From assembly GCA_045641605.1 (NCBI GenBank), contig JAZUHG010000024.1, positions 1 to 16,159 on the forward strand: DNA of 16,159 bases. The letters are read 5' to 3'. The notes under the pieces are model-generated. The model made no database searches. It saw only the letters and a list, made by a program, of their open reading frames with translations, and was not told the DNA's origin. Made by a program: the position numbers and the translations under genes. This document shows positions 6,678 through 14,808 of this stretch, piece after piece. Position 1 is the first letter of the stretch. Every line of letters starts with the position of its first letter. This stretch comes from Equivita sp045641605 (GTDB taxonomy: Bacteria; Actinomycetota; Coriobacteriia; Coriobacteriales; Eggerthellaceae).

Positions 6678-7145
6678 CTATTGTTGCGAGGCCAACAAAT
6701 CCTTGACAACTTTTATTGAAAGCCCTGCCGAAAATCCACGATTTACCAACTTCTTGACTAAAGATTCAAATTGGTTTTTTGAGCTTGATGGATGTCTTTC
6801 TAAAAAACCGTAAGCAATTTGATACTCCTTAGCACTTGCCTCATTTAATGTGTCCATAACTGCGGGCATCGATTCATAATCTATCTTCATCATGGTAAGC
6901 TGACGTTTAACCCCCTCAACTCCTTTTGCACATTGGGTTTTGCAAAAGGCATAGAGCTCAGCGTATCTCTCGTCGTTAACAATGTCGTATTTTTTAGCTT
7001 TGGCTAAAGCTTCTTCGAAGACAGCTTCGTCAAACTTTTCACGGTTAACAAGTCTTTGACGAAGCTCTTCTTCGCAACGTTCACGATAGTTTGATAGGAT
7101 TATAATTCGACGAAAGCAGCTATTTAGCTCGCTTTTTGACGTCAT
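6678..7145 (-). CDS. recX: Regulatory protein RecX
   Basis: RecX binds inside the RecA filament groove and limits RecA activity. The product is 155 residues from ATG at 7143-7145. This start lies inside the last codons of recA (26-nt overlap) and is preferred over an upstream in-frame start that would run deep into recA. Sequence: MTSKSELNSCFRRIIILSNY, then RCEEELRQRL, YDIVNDERYAELY, GVEGVKRQL and a C-terminal RGFSAGLSIKVVKDLL. These are the three-helix repeats typical of RecX. Overlap with recA implies translational coupling, as in many bacteria. Stop is TAG. No UGA is present. Confidence 0.92.
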   Translation of the reverse strand: MTSKSELNSCFRRIIILSNYRERCEEELRQRLVNREKFDEAVFEEALAKAKKYDIVNDERYAELYAFCKTQCAKGVEGVKRQLTMMKIDYESMPAVMDTLNEASAKEYQIAYGFLERHPSSSKNQFESLVKKLVNRGFSAGLSIKVVKDLLASQQ

Positions 7146-8190
7146 CTTTCTTATCTTCAGTCTTAGGCTCTTCTTTTTTAGTTTTGCTGGAAGTAGCATC
7201 TGGGAAGCCAAAAGTAGTTCTAACCTTCTTTTCGATCTCTTCACGAAGCTTATGATTTGTCCTTAAGGTGTCTTTAGCGGCTTCTCTTCCCTGGCCTAAT
7301 TTTTCTTCGTTATAGGTATATCAAGCACCGCTCTTGACTATAATTCCAGAGTCCGCAGCCATATCTAAGATACAGCCTTCCTTAGAAACACCTTCGCCAA
7401 ACATTAAATCAAATTCGGCTTGCCTAAATGGAGGAGCAACTTTATTTTTAACAACCTTAACGCGAACTCTGCTTCCGATGGCATCGTTGCCTTCTTTAAT
7501 CCACTCAAACCTGCGAATATCCAGCCTTACCGAAGCCGAGAACTTCAACGCCCTGCCACCAGGAGTTGTTTCTGGGCTGCCAAACATCACACCAATTTTT
7601 TCACGAAGTTGATTAATGAAAATACATGTAGTGTTGGATTCTGCAACAGAAACAGTTAGCTTTCTTAAAGCGTGAGACATTAATCTTGCAAGAGAGCCTA
7701 CGCCAACTTCACCCATCTCGCCTTCTATCTCGCTTCTTGGAACAAGTGCAGCAACAGAGTCAATTACAACAACAGAAATAGACTTACTACGAACTAACAT
7801 ATCGCAAATCTCAAGTCCTTGCTCACCTGTGTCAGGTTGAGAAATTAATAAGTTGTCAACGTCAACACCAAGTTTAGCGGCGTATACAGGGTCTAGAGCA
7901 TGTTCTGCATCAATATAAGCTGCAATGCCGCCTTGGGCTTGAGCTTCGGCAACAATTTGTAGACCCAGAGTAGTTTTGCCGCTAGACTCAGGTCCGAAAA
8001 TTTCAACAATTCTGCCGCGAGGAACTCCGCCAATTCCAAGAGCAGCATCGAGCGACAAAGCACCCGTAGGTATTACTCCCATATCAAAAGTTGTTGAGCC
8101 TTCGCCCATCTTCATTATGGAGCCTTTACCAAATTTTTTAATGATTTGATCGGTGGTAGATTTTAAAAGTTCTTCTTTTTTCTCTTCCAT
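7120..8190 (-). CDS. recA: Recombinase RecA
   Basis: RecA forms ATP-dependent filaments on ssDNA, carries out strand exchange and triggers LexA cleavage. The product is 356 residues. Walker A GPESSGKT is at 66-73 and Walker B VVVIDS around 140-145; IDAEHALDP, INQLREKIGVMFG and PETTPGGRALKF are all present. The UGA at 7321-7323 is residue 290 in SGAWYTYNEEKLGQG, matching the nearly universal RecA motif GAWYSY, so it reads as Trp. The standard code would truncate RecA at 289 residues. After IEKKVR there is a charged tail (KTKKEEPKTEDKKDDVKK), usual for RecA. ATG has GGGAG upstream. Stop is TAG, overlapping recX. It has its own promoter in the 177-bp gap after cinA. Confidence 0.99.
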
Positions 8191-8223
8191 CCTTATTTCT
8201 CCCTTCGTATAAACAATTTACAT

Positions 8224-8248
8224 TTCCTATAGCTAGCTTATATAGGAA
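8224..8248 (-). other. Hairpin at the 5' end of the recA mRNA
   Basis: A perfect 8-bp inverted repeat, TTCCTATA (8224-8231) and TATAGGAA (8241-8248), has a 9-nt loop. It starts 6 bp after the -10 box, so it lies at the predicted transcription start. It could be a 5'-terminal RNA stem that stabilises the mRNA or a DNA operator. It does not resemble the GAAC-N4-GTTC LexA core. Confidence 0.6.
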
Positions 8249-8253
8249 GGCGA

Positions 8254-8282
8254 ATAGTATTAAAAATTGCTTATACTTTCAA
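8254..8282 (-). promoter_or_regulatory. recA promoter
   Basis: On the minus strand, -35 TTGAAA (8277-8282) and -10 TACTAT (8254-8259) are 17 bp apart, a good sigma-70-type promoter. The predicted start is near 8247, giving a leader of about 57 nt. I find no sequence close to the Gram-positive LexA box nearby. The rest of the gap up to cinA (about 8283-8367) is very AT-rich, with one TTTTTT/AAAAAA hairpin (about 8321-8335) and T-runs on the minus strand after the cinA stop that may help termination. Confidence 0.7.
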
Positions 8283-8367
8283 GTAAATTTCGCAATTAAT
8301 TATAATTCATTACCAGCGGTTTTTTATTAAAAAATCTTGATAAAAAAATTAAAAATAATAAAAAATA

Positions 8368-9468
8368 TTAAAGCTCAGATAAAAGAGTTTTATAAATTTC
8401 TAAAGCTTTTTCAACGCTTTGCTTACGAATCTCTTCCCTAGAACCTTTGAATTTATACATCTTTGCGCGTACATCATTTTTGTTTGCGAAGCCAATCCAA
8501 ACGGTTCCGACTTCTGTATCGAACTCATCTTTGTTAGGTCCTGCAATGCCAGTCGTGCTTATAGCAAGATCGCAATTCAACTTGGCCACTGCGCCTTCGG
8601 CCATTTTTTTAGCGCAAGTTTCATTAACAGCTCCGTAATTTTTTAGATGGATTGGATCCACGCCAAGAATCTTTTCCTTAACGTGATACATATAGCTAAC
8701 AATTCCCCCGGCAAAAACTTTACTTGAGCCAGAAACGCTTGTAAGAGTCGAAGCCACAAGGCCGCCAGTTAAGCTTTCGGCACAACCCAGTTTGACGTCT
8801 TTTTGAGCAGCAAGTTTTATAACCTCAGGTGCAATATTCGAGCCTGAAGCGTCTTCGTTAAAGACTTCCCTAGCGTTGTAAATATAATCAACCATCGAAA
8901 CAATTGTAAGAATGAGCGCGATAATCATGACGATTCACGCAATAATATAGAGAGGGTTTGCGATATCTTGAGCGCCAGAAGAAGCCAAAGATTCTTTTAA
9001 AATAAACAAGACAATCGCAACAAGCTGAGTTACGGTCTTCGCCTTTCCGTACCAACTAGCAGCAATAACCATACCTTTAGATGCGGCAAGCATCCTGACG
9101 CCAGAGACTATAAACTCACGCATCAAAATAATCAAGACAACCCATGTTGGCAAAACATGAAGCTCAACCAAGCAAATCAAAGCAGCGAAGACAAGGATCT
9201 TATCCGCCAGCGGGTCCATAAATTTACCGAAGTTAGTGATTTGATTGTTCTTTCTTGCGAGGTAGCCATCGACGCTGTCGGTCAAAGACAAAATGACAAA
9301 GATAACTAAAGCAACCCAGGGCTTAATATAATCCAGCGCGCCACTACCATCAATCCATGATGGCCATGGAGATAATAGAGCGGCAACAAATATTGGCACA
9401 AACAAAATCCTGATAACGGTAACAACATTTGCGCTGGTCCAAAGAGTATTTTTTGTATTATTTTCCAT
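8368..9468 (-). CDS. Fused phosphatidylglycerophosphate synthase PgsA - CinA C-terminal amidase
   Basis: With UGA (8935-8937) read as Trp this is one 366-residue frame. Residues 1 to about 203 are PgsA, which makes phosphatidylglycerophosphate from CDP-diacylglycerol and glycerol-3-phosphate in the membrane. The CDP-alcohol phosphotransferase motif is complete: DSVDGYLAR then GKFMDPLAD, residues 64-89. The UGA falls in the last membrane helix (YIIAWIVMIIALILTIVSM), a normal PgsA ending. From about residue 213 follows a complete CinA C-terminal domain (PncC-type NMN amidohydrolase family): CAESLTGGLVAS, VFAGGIVSY, STTGIAGP. No ATG, GTG or TTG occurs in the linker, so a separate CinA would have to start at ATG 8926-8928 inside the PgsA helix. 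The start ATG at 9466-9468 has GGAG upstream and overlaps rimO by 11 nt. Stop is TAA. The domains are firm; a single polypeptide is inferred. Confidence 0.88.
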
Positions 9469-10750
9469 CTTGTACAACTCCCAATAAATCGTATCCTTGA
9501 GCTTCAACTATTTTAACACGTACAAAACTGCCAGGCTTGACATTTTTATGTTCACTATGCTCCCCGATAAGTATAAGGCCATCAACGTCTGGAGCTTGAA
9601 AGTAAGCGCGCCCAAAAAATTGGCCTTCTTCTTCGCCCTCGATCAAAACATCGAAGACGTGGCCAACCTTGTCTTCGGCCTTAGCTAAGCTTATCTCGTC
9701 ACAAATTTCCCTAATCTCATTTGCGCGACTATACTTATCAGCTTTTGAAACCTGCCCCTCCATCTTTGCGGCGCGGGTGCCTTCTTCGGCAGAATACTCA
9801 AAGCAACCAACATAATCAAAAGCCATATCATTTAAAAACTCGTAAAGCTCTTCGTGGGCCTCATCAGTCTCGCCTGGGTAGCCAGACATAACGGTAGTTC
9901 TTAAAATAATGTCTGGAACTGCATTTTTAAGCTTTTTAACAGTGGTCATAATTGAACTTTTATTTGTGTTTCGACCCATAGATTTAAGCAGGGTGTCTTT
10001 GCAATGCTGGATGGGCATATCAATATATCTAACAAGATTACTGTGGAGCTTAAAGCAATCTATAAGAGAGTCGTTAATAGTCTCGGGGTAAACATACAGC
10101 AAGCGAAACTTGGTTTGGCTAAATTTTGGACATAACTCATTGAGTAAATTAGCCAAGTTTGAACCAATATCACTTCCCCACAAACCGCAATCTTGAGCAA
10201 CCAAAACAATCTCTTTAGCGCCCTTGCTCACAGCAGCAGAAACATCCTCTTTAATCACGTCAACACTTTCGGACTTATACTTGCCTCGAATGTATGGGAT
10301 GGTGCAATATGAGCAACGTCTGTTGCATCCGTCAGAAATCTTAACATATTCAAAAGCTACCGAAGACGCAGCCTCAGTGATCTTTTTGACGCTAGAGGCT
10401 TCAGCTCCAAGAGACTTTAAAACATTACAAATATCGCCTTCGTCTTTGCAAGCAACAAAAGCATCTGCTTCTGGCATGGATTTTTTAAGCTCGTCCTTAT
10501 ACCTAGAAACTAAACAGCCACAAACAACAATCTTTTTGTCTTTGTAATAATTTTTATATTCGAAAAAGGTGTCGATGCTTTCTTGAGTTGCTAGCTCAAT
10601 AAAGGCGCATGTATTTAAGATAATAAAGCCGGCATCCTTGGCTTCGTCAACCACAACAAAACCATTGCGATTAAGCAAGTCGACCATTTTTGATGTGTCT
10701 ACCTGGTTCTTCGCACATCCTAAAGTGTCAAAAAATACTTTATTGTTCAT
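9458..10750 (-). CDS. rimO: Ribosomal protein uS12 methylthiotransferase RimO
   Basis: RimO is the radical-SAM enzyme that methylthiolates a conserved Asp of ribosomal protein uS12. The product is 430 residues, normal. N-terminal cluster cysteines are at 12 (TLGCAKNQVD), 48 (NTCAF) and 79 (CGC). The radical-SAM motif CNRRCSYC uses C142, C146 and C149 and is followed by TIPYIRGKYKS. A C-terminal TRAM domain includes FFGRAYFQAPDVDGLILI. The TLGCAKNQVD and GRAYFQAPDVDG signatures separate it from MiaB, the paralogue in this window. It starts 3 nt after the rodZ TAA without a clear Shine-Dalgarno and overlaps pgsA by 11 nt. Stop is TAA; no UGA is present. Confidence 0.96.
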   Translation of the reverse strand: MNNKVFFDTLGCAKNQVDTSKMVDLLNRNGFVVVDEAKDAGFIILNTCAFIELATQESIDTFFEYKNYYKDKKIVVCGCLVSRYKDELKKSMPEADAFVACKDEGDICNVLKSLGAEASSVKKITEAASSVAFEYVKISDGCNRRCSYCTIPYIRGKYKSESVDVIKEDVSAAVSKGAKEIVLVAQDCGLWGSDIGSNLANLLNELCPKFSQTKFRLLYVYPETINDSLIDCFKLHSNLVRYIDMPIQHCKDTLLKSMGRNTNKSSIMTTVKKLKNAVPDIILRTTVMSGYPGETDEAHEELYEFLNDMAFDYVGCFEYSAEEGTRAAKMEGQVSKADKYSRANEIREICDEISLAKAEDKVGHVFDVLIEGEEEGQFFGRAYFQAPDVDGLILIGEHSEHKNVKPGSFVRVKIVEAQGYDLLGVVQDGK

Positions 10751-10753
10751 GGT

Positions 10754-12067
10754 TTAACTAGAAACTTTATGCTTTTGCTTTCAAGCAGTTAGCCAAGAAT
10801 TAAAATCAACTGTGTATGTATAGACGCCTTTGCCCTTTTCGTCTTTGGGTTGAACAAGCTCGTCGCCTACATAAAGTTCAACGCCATCTGGTCTTGAAGT
10901 AACAACCTTTAATGTGTCAGTAACCTTAAATGAATTGGTCTCGCCCGGTTTAAGCTCTCGGGCCAAGGTGGGACGAGTGTTGGCACCTTCGTAAATTTCC
11001 ATATAGACAGTCATGCCATCTTTAACTTTGTATTTAAACTCAACTTCTTTTGGAACGGCCTGTGCCTCTTCTTCGGAGCCTTCTTCATTAGTGTTGGGGT
11101 TTTCGACATCAGAAATTCCAACAACGTTTAGCTTTGAAACATCGGTCCTGTCATTCTCGTTAGCCTTACCCACAAAAAAGAAAATCAAAATGAGTAAAAT
11201 AATTAAAACAACAACAGCGCCGGCAACAATAGGAACAAGCATCCTGTTTTGAGCAGCGCTGTTACCACCTCTATTGGTGCCATAAAAACTTCCCATAAAG
11301 CCATAATTTAGCTTCCTGGTCTTTTCCTGTCCAAAAGAATTTGGATTTTCCTTCTCGGACAAAGTATAGGAATCGTTTCTAGAAATCTTATGCCTGCGAG
11401 ACATGTTCTTACGCTGCCTTGAGGCAAGACGCTCCCTGGCACTATTGTAATTGTCTCCATTTAAAAGATCATTGCTTGTAGAAGCCTTAGATACATATTC
11501 TGGCATTTTATATGTTGGGGCCTCTGCGATATCTTGATCCTTACGGGCCCTTGGAGTGTTTTTGTATTTTTTGCCATAAACATGCATTGTTCTTGGAGGA
11601 ATCGATCCTGCTGTAAGAACTGTATCAGTGGTAGCAGAATCTTTTTTGCGACGTTTAGCCTCCTCAATTTGCTGCCTTGGAGTCTTAAAGCCCTTATGTG
11701 TCGAAATTACCGGGGCCTTTGGAACCCTCTTTTTATTCTCGTCGGTAATATCTTGAGCGGACTTTCTCTTTTTTCCAATCTGAAAAGAATACTCCGCATC
11801 CAAAAACATCTCTGTAACCTTATTGGCATCAAGACCAAGAAGCCTTGCGTAAGACTTAATCATGTTTCTTGAATAACCTTGAGGTGGGATTTTACTAAAA
11901 TCGCCACTCTCGATAGCCTGAAGGATATCTTCGCGAACATGAAGGTCTTTAGAGACCTCGTCTAGACTAATGCCGTGCCTCTCACGAGTTTTACGAAGCA
12001 GCTCAGCATAAGAATCTGGATTTGATCCTTGAAAGCCTTGAGTTATATTTCGTCTATTTATGGCCAT
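10754..12067 (-). CDS. rodZ: RodZ-like helix-turn-helix membrane protein
   Basis: RodZ links the MreB cytoskeleton to the cell-wall elongation machinery in rods. Here an N-terminal Xre-type HTH (about residues 20-92: LLRKTRERHGISLDEVSKDL, REDILQAIESGDF) is followed by a long basic, low-complexity linker, one transmembrane helix (about 277-299), an acidic stretch and a C-terminal DUF4115-like beta domain (about 340-425). The length is 437 residues if the UGA at 10781-10783 is Trp, adding WKQKHKVSS before TAA at 10754-10756, only 3 nt from rimO. This UGA has no conserved counterpart, so a stop here cannot be excluded from this gene alone. The start ATG lies about 6 nt after the predicted transcription start, with no Shine-Dalgarno. 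Architecture is clear; whether it acts in rod shape here is inference. Confidence 0.85.
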
Positions 12068-12079
12068 AAAACTTGCTAA

Positions 12080-12108
12080 ATTATATAGTTTTTACACTCT
12101 TAAATCAA
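12080..12108 (-). promoter_or_regulatory. Promoter for rodZ-rimO-pgsA/cinA
   Basis: On the minus strand, -35 TTGATT (12103-12108) and a perfect -10 TATAAT (12080-12085) are 17 bp apart, the best sigma-70-type promoter in the window. It fills the 48-bp ftsK-rodZ gap. The expected start near 12073 leaves about 6 nt before the rodZ ATG, so the mRNA would be nearly leaderless. Confidence 0.75.
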
Positions 12109-12115
12109 ACAAAGA

Positions 12116-14797
12116 CTACTCTATGTCCTCCTCAATTAGCTCTTTGCTATCGAAGCCCTTCTTGTCTTCGGTTTTCGTGTCTGCCTCTTCTATATCTTCT
12201 TCGATCAAGTCAAGTTCTTCTTTGTCGTCTTTATCTTCTTTCTTTTCATCCTTCTTAGGTTCTTCCTTGGCTTCTTCCTTAGGTTCTTCTTCTACAGCCG
12301 GCTCCTCTTCAATTACAACGGTCTTTTTAGGTTCCGAAGACCCAGTCTCCAATGCTTTAATTTGCTCGAGCTCTGAAGCATCAACCATAACTTCACGTGG
12401 CTTAGATCCATTTTGAGGTCCTACAATTCCCTTTTCTTCGAGCATATCCATAATTCTACCAGCACGAGCATAACCAATCTTAAACCTGCGTTGCAAGCTT
12501 GAGGTTGAACCATGTTGTGCATTTACAATCATTTCAGCCGCTTCCCAGAACAATGAATCGTCGTCGCCAGTGGCACCAGAAGCATAATTGCCATTACCGC
12601 CTTCGCCTACTGCGATAAGCGATGTCTTAAGGATGTCGTCGTGATACTCTGGCTCGCCTTGCTCTTTGAGGTGTTTTACAATCGCGAAGATCTCATCTTC
12701 GGTGACAAAACAACCTTGAACGCGAAGAGGTTTGCTAAACTCAGGCTTGCTGAATAGCAAATCGCCCAAACCAATCAAGCTCTCGGCGCCACCAGTGTCA
12801 AGAATAACCCTTGAATCAATTCCGCTTGCAACGTTAAACGCGATGCGGCTTGTTATATTTGCCTTAATAAGACCAGTTACAACATTTGTAGAAGGGCGCT
12901 GTGTTGCAACAATCAAATGAATTCCAGCAGCACGAGCAAGTTGAGCTATCCTAGAAATCGAGAATTCAACTTCCTTGCCAACCGCCATCATAAGGTCAGC
13001 CAGCTCATCGATAACAATAACAATATATGGAAGCTCTTCAAGTCCAAGCTCTTCCCTCTTCGAATCCGACATTTTTTGAACCTTGGCATTGTATGCGTCA
13101 ATGTTGCGAACTTTTTGCTCGCTGAAAGTCTTTAGCCTTGCTTCCATCTCTGCAACACCCCAAGAAAGCGCACTAGCTGCCTCTTTGGGCTCTGTAACTA
13201 CAGGCACATAGAGATGCGGAATGCCATTGTACGGGGTAAATTCAACGCGTTTTGGATCAATCAAAATAAGTCTAACCTCCGAAGGCGTGGCTCTCATGAG
13301 AATTGAAGTGATCATTGCATTGATAGAAACAGACTTACCAGAACCAGTTGTACCACCAATTAACAAATGAGGCATGCTTGCAAGGTTGGCAACAATCGAG
13401 TTACCTTCGACATCCTTACCAATCGCCATTTGAAGCGGACCCTTTTTAGCATCTTTGAGAACATCGCTAAGCAAAACTGTCTCCCTGTCATCGTTAGGGA
13501 TTTCAATTCCAACATAAGTTGTGCCTGGAATTGGAGCGAATACGCGAACACCCGGAGCTGCAAGCGCCAATGCGATGTCGTCATTAAGAGCGGTAATTCT
13601 GCTTACCCTAACACCTGCTGGAAGGTCTACCTTGAATAAGGTTACGGTAGGCCCTGGAACCCAGCCAACAACATTAGCTTTAATGCCAAACTCCTCTAAT
13701 GTAACTTTAAGCTTTTCTGCTTTGGCTTTTAGGCTGTCTTCGGATTGTTGAACGCCAGAGCCACTTGACTTCTTAAGAATATCAAAGCTTGGAAGGACAA
13801 AACCAGCCATAGGCTTTGGGGCGCTTGCTGGTTTTTTGCTGCTAAGGACTTCGGTCTTTTTAGGCTCTTCCTCAACCTTAGGAGCTTTCTTTTCGGCCTT
13901 AGGTTTAGCTTCGTCGCCACCGATTTGGCGAGTTTTGTTAGGTTCATAATCGAATTCTGGCTTTTCGCCATCTTTGTTTTTAAAGCCAAGAATTCTAGTT
14001 TTTAAGCCAGGCTTCTTGCCTGTATTGGCAGCAATTGCCTTTGTCTTTTGGTCGTCATTGTTCATAAGAACAGTCTCGACTGCTGCTTGTTCTTTGGCTT
14101 CATCGCTCATGGCCGCAGCTGCTTCTTCGGCCTTTGCTGCGGCTTTAAGGCGCTTTTTTTCTTCATGTTCACGTTCTATATCTTCCCTACGCTCATTGAT
14201 CCTGCTTACAATCTTTGTAATGGAAAGACCAATAACAATCATGCCAGCAACAATCAAGGCGATCATCAAAATCAAAGAAACAACATTGCCGAATAGAGTT
14301 ACGCCAATCCAAGCAAATGCAGAACCAATTATGCCACCATAGCCAATAATGGTTTCATAGTCGAATAGGCCTTCGGGTCTGCCAGAAGCTATCGTTGGGG
14401 TGCATAATGAAATTATTGTCAAAATGGCAACAAATATTAGGGACAGGCCAATTGCAACACGCACAGAAATCTTTTGTCTTTCCATCCTAAAAAAGAATGA
14501 TCCTCCCAAAATAATTAATGCGAACGGGAAAATATAAACTCCGACTCCCACAATAAAGCGCAATGCATTTACGATTGCCGCAGTTACAGGAGCGTTTGTT
14601 GGAACAAGCGAGACCGCAAATAAAGCAACACCGATAAAAATTAAAGCAACCGCCAAAATATCTGTCTTAGCTTTATTATCGATAATTGAATTTTCGTCGG
14701 CGTGTTTTACCTTACCGCCAGACTTGCGTTTTTGCTTACCATACGAAGCAGATTTCTTGACTTCGGTAGTTTCGTTTTTCTTCTTTTTTGTAGCCAT
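12116..14797 (-). CDS. ftsK: DNA translocase FtsK/SpoIIIE
   Basis: FtsK pumps chromosomal DNA through the division septum. The product is 893 residues. N-terminal hydrophobic segments lie at about 45-65, 73-103, 112-132 and 148-195, consistent with four or more transmembrane helices. A charged linker runs to about 340, then the RecA-like motor: Walker A GGTTGSGKS at 481-489, Walker B IVIVIDELADLM at 592-603, and VATQRPSTNVVTGLIKANI. The gamma winged helix that reads oriented DNA sites is at about 746-806 (SSLQRRFKIGYARAGRIMDM). It is followed by an unusual tail of about 75 mostly acidic residues (818-893) with LIEEDIE twice. Start ATG has AAAGGA upstream and lies 11 nt after rnj. Stop is TAG; the four Trp are TGG. 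Confidence 0.97.
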   Translation of the reverse strand: MATKKKKNETTEVKKSASYGKQKRKSGGKVKHADENSIIDNKAKTDILAVALIFIGVALFAVSLVPTNAPVTAAIVNALRFIVGVGVYIFPFALIILGGSFFFRMERQKISVRVAIGLSLIFVAILTIISLCTPTIASGRPEGLFDYETIIGYGGIIGSAFAWIGVTLFGNVVSLILMIALIVAGMIVIGLSITKIVSRINERREDIEREHEEKKRLKAAAKAEEAAAAMSDEAKEQAAVETVLMNNDDQKTKAIAANTGKKPGLKTRILGFKNKDGEKPEFDYEPNKTRQIGGDEAKPKAEKKAPKVEEEPKKTEVLSSKKPASAPKPMAGFVLPSFDILKKSSGSGVQQSEDSLKAKAEKLKVTLEEFGIKANVVGWVPGPTVTLFKVDLPAGVRVSRITALNDDIALALAAPGVRVFAPIPGTTYVGIEIPNDDRETVLLSDVLKDAKKGPLQMAIGKDVEGNSIVANLASMPHLLIGGTTGSGKSVSINAMITSILMRATPSEVRLILIDPKRVEFTPYNGIPHLYVPVVTEPKEAASALSWGVAEMEARLKTFSEQKVRNIDAYNAKVQKMSDSKREELGLEELPYIVIVIDELADLMMAVGKEVEFSISRIAQLARAAGIHLIVATQRPSTNVVTGLIKANITSRIAFNVASGIDSRVILDTGGAESLIGLGDLLFSKPEFSKPLRVQGCFVTEDEIFAIVKHLKEQGEPEYHDDILKTSLIAVGEGGNGNYASGATGDDDSLFWEAAEMIVNAQHGSTSSLQRRFKIGYARAGRIMDMLEEKGIVGPQNGSKPREVMVDASELEQIKALETGSSEPKKTVVIEEEPAVEEEPKEEAKEEPKKDEKKEDKDDKEELDLIEEDIEEADTKTEDKKGFDSKELIEEDIE

Positions 14798-14808
14798 TTT
14801 TAGTCCTT

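Noticed and set aside
8368..8928. Stand-alone CinA gene of 186 residues starting at ATG 8926-8928
   Set aside because: Its first 25 or so residues are the last PgsA membrane helix, in the same frame, and no Shine-Dalgarno precedes the ATG. It only looks separate if UGA is taken as stop.
10781..10783. UGA at the rodZ end as independent proof of recoding
   Set aside because: The nine residues after it are not conserved, so this codon could be either sense or stop; it is counted only because the other sites establish the code.
12060..12416. Plus-strand Ser-rich frame opposite the ftsK tail
   Set aside because: It is the antisense reading of the Glu/Lys codons in the FtsK acidic tail; the composition explains the open frame.
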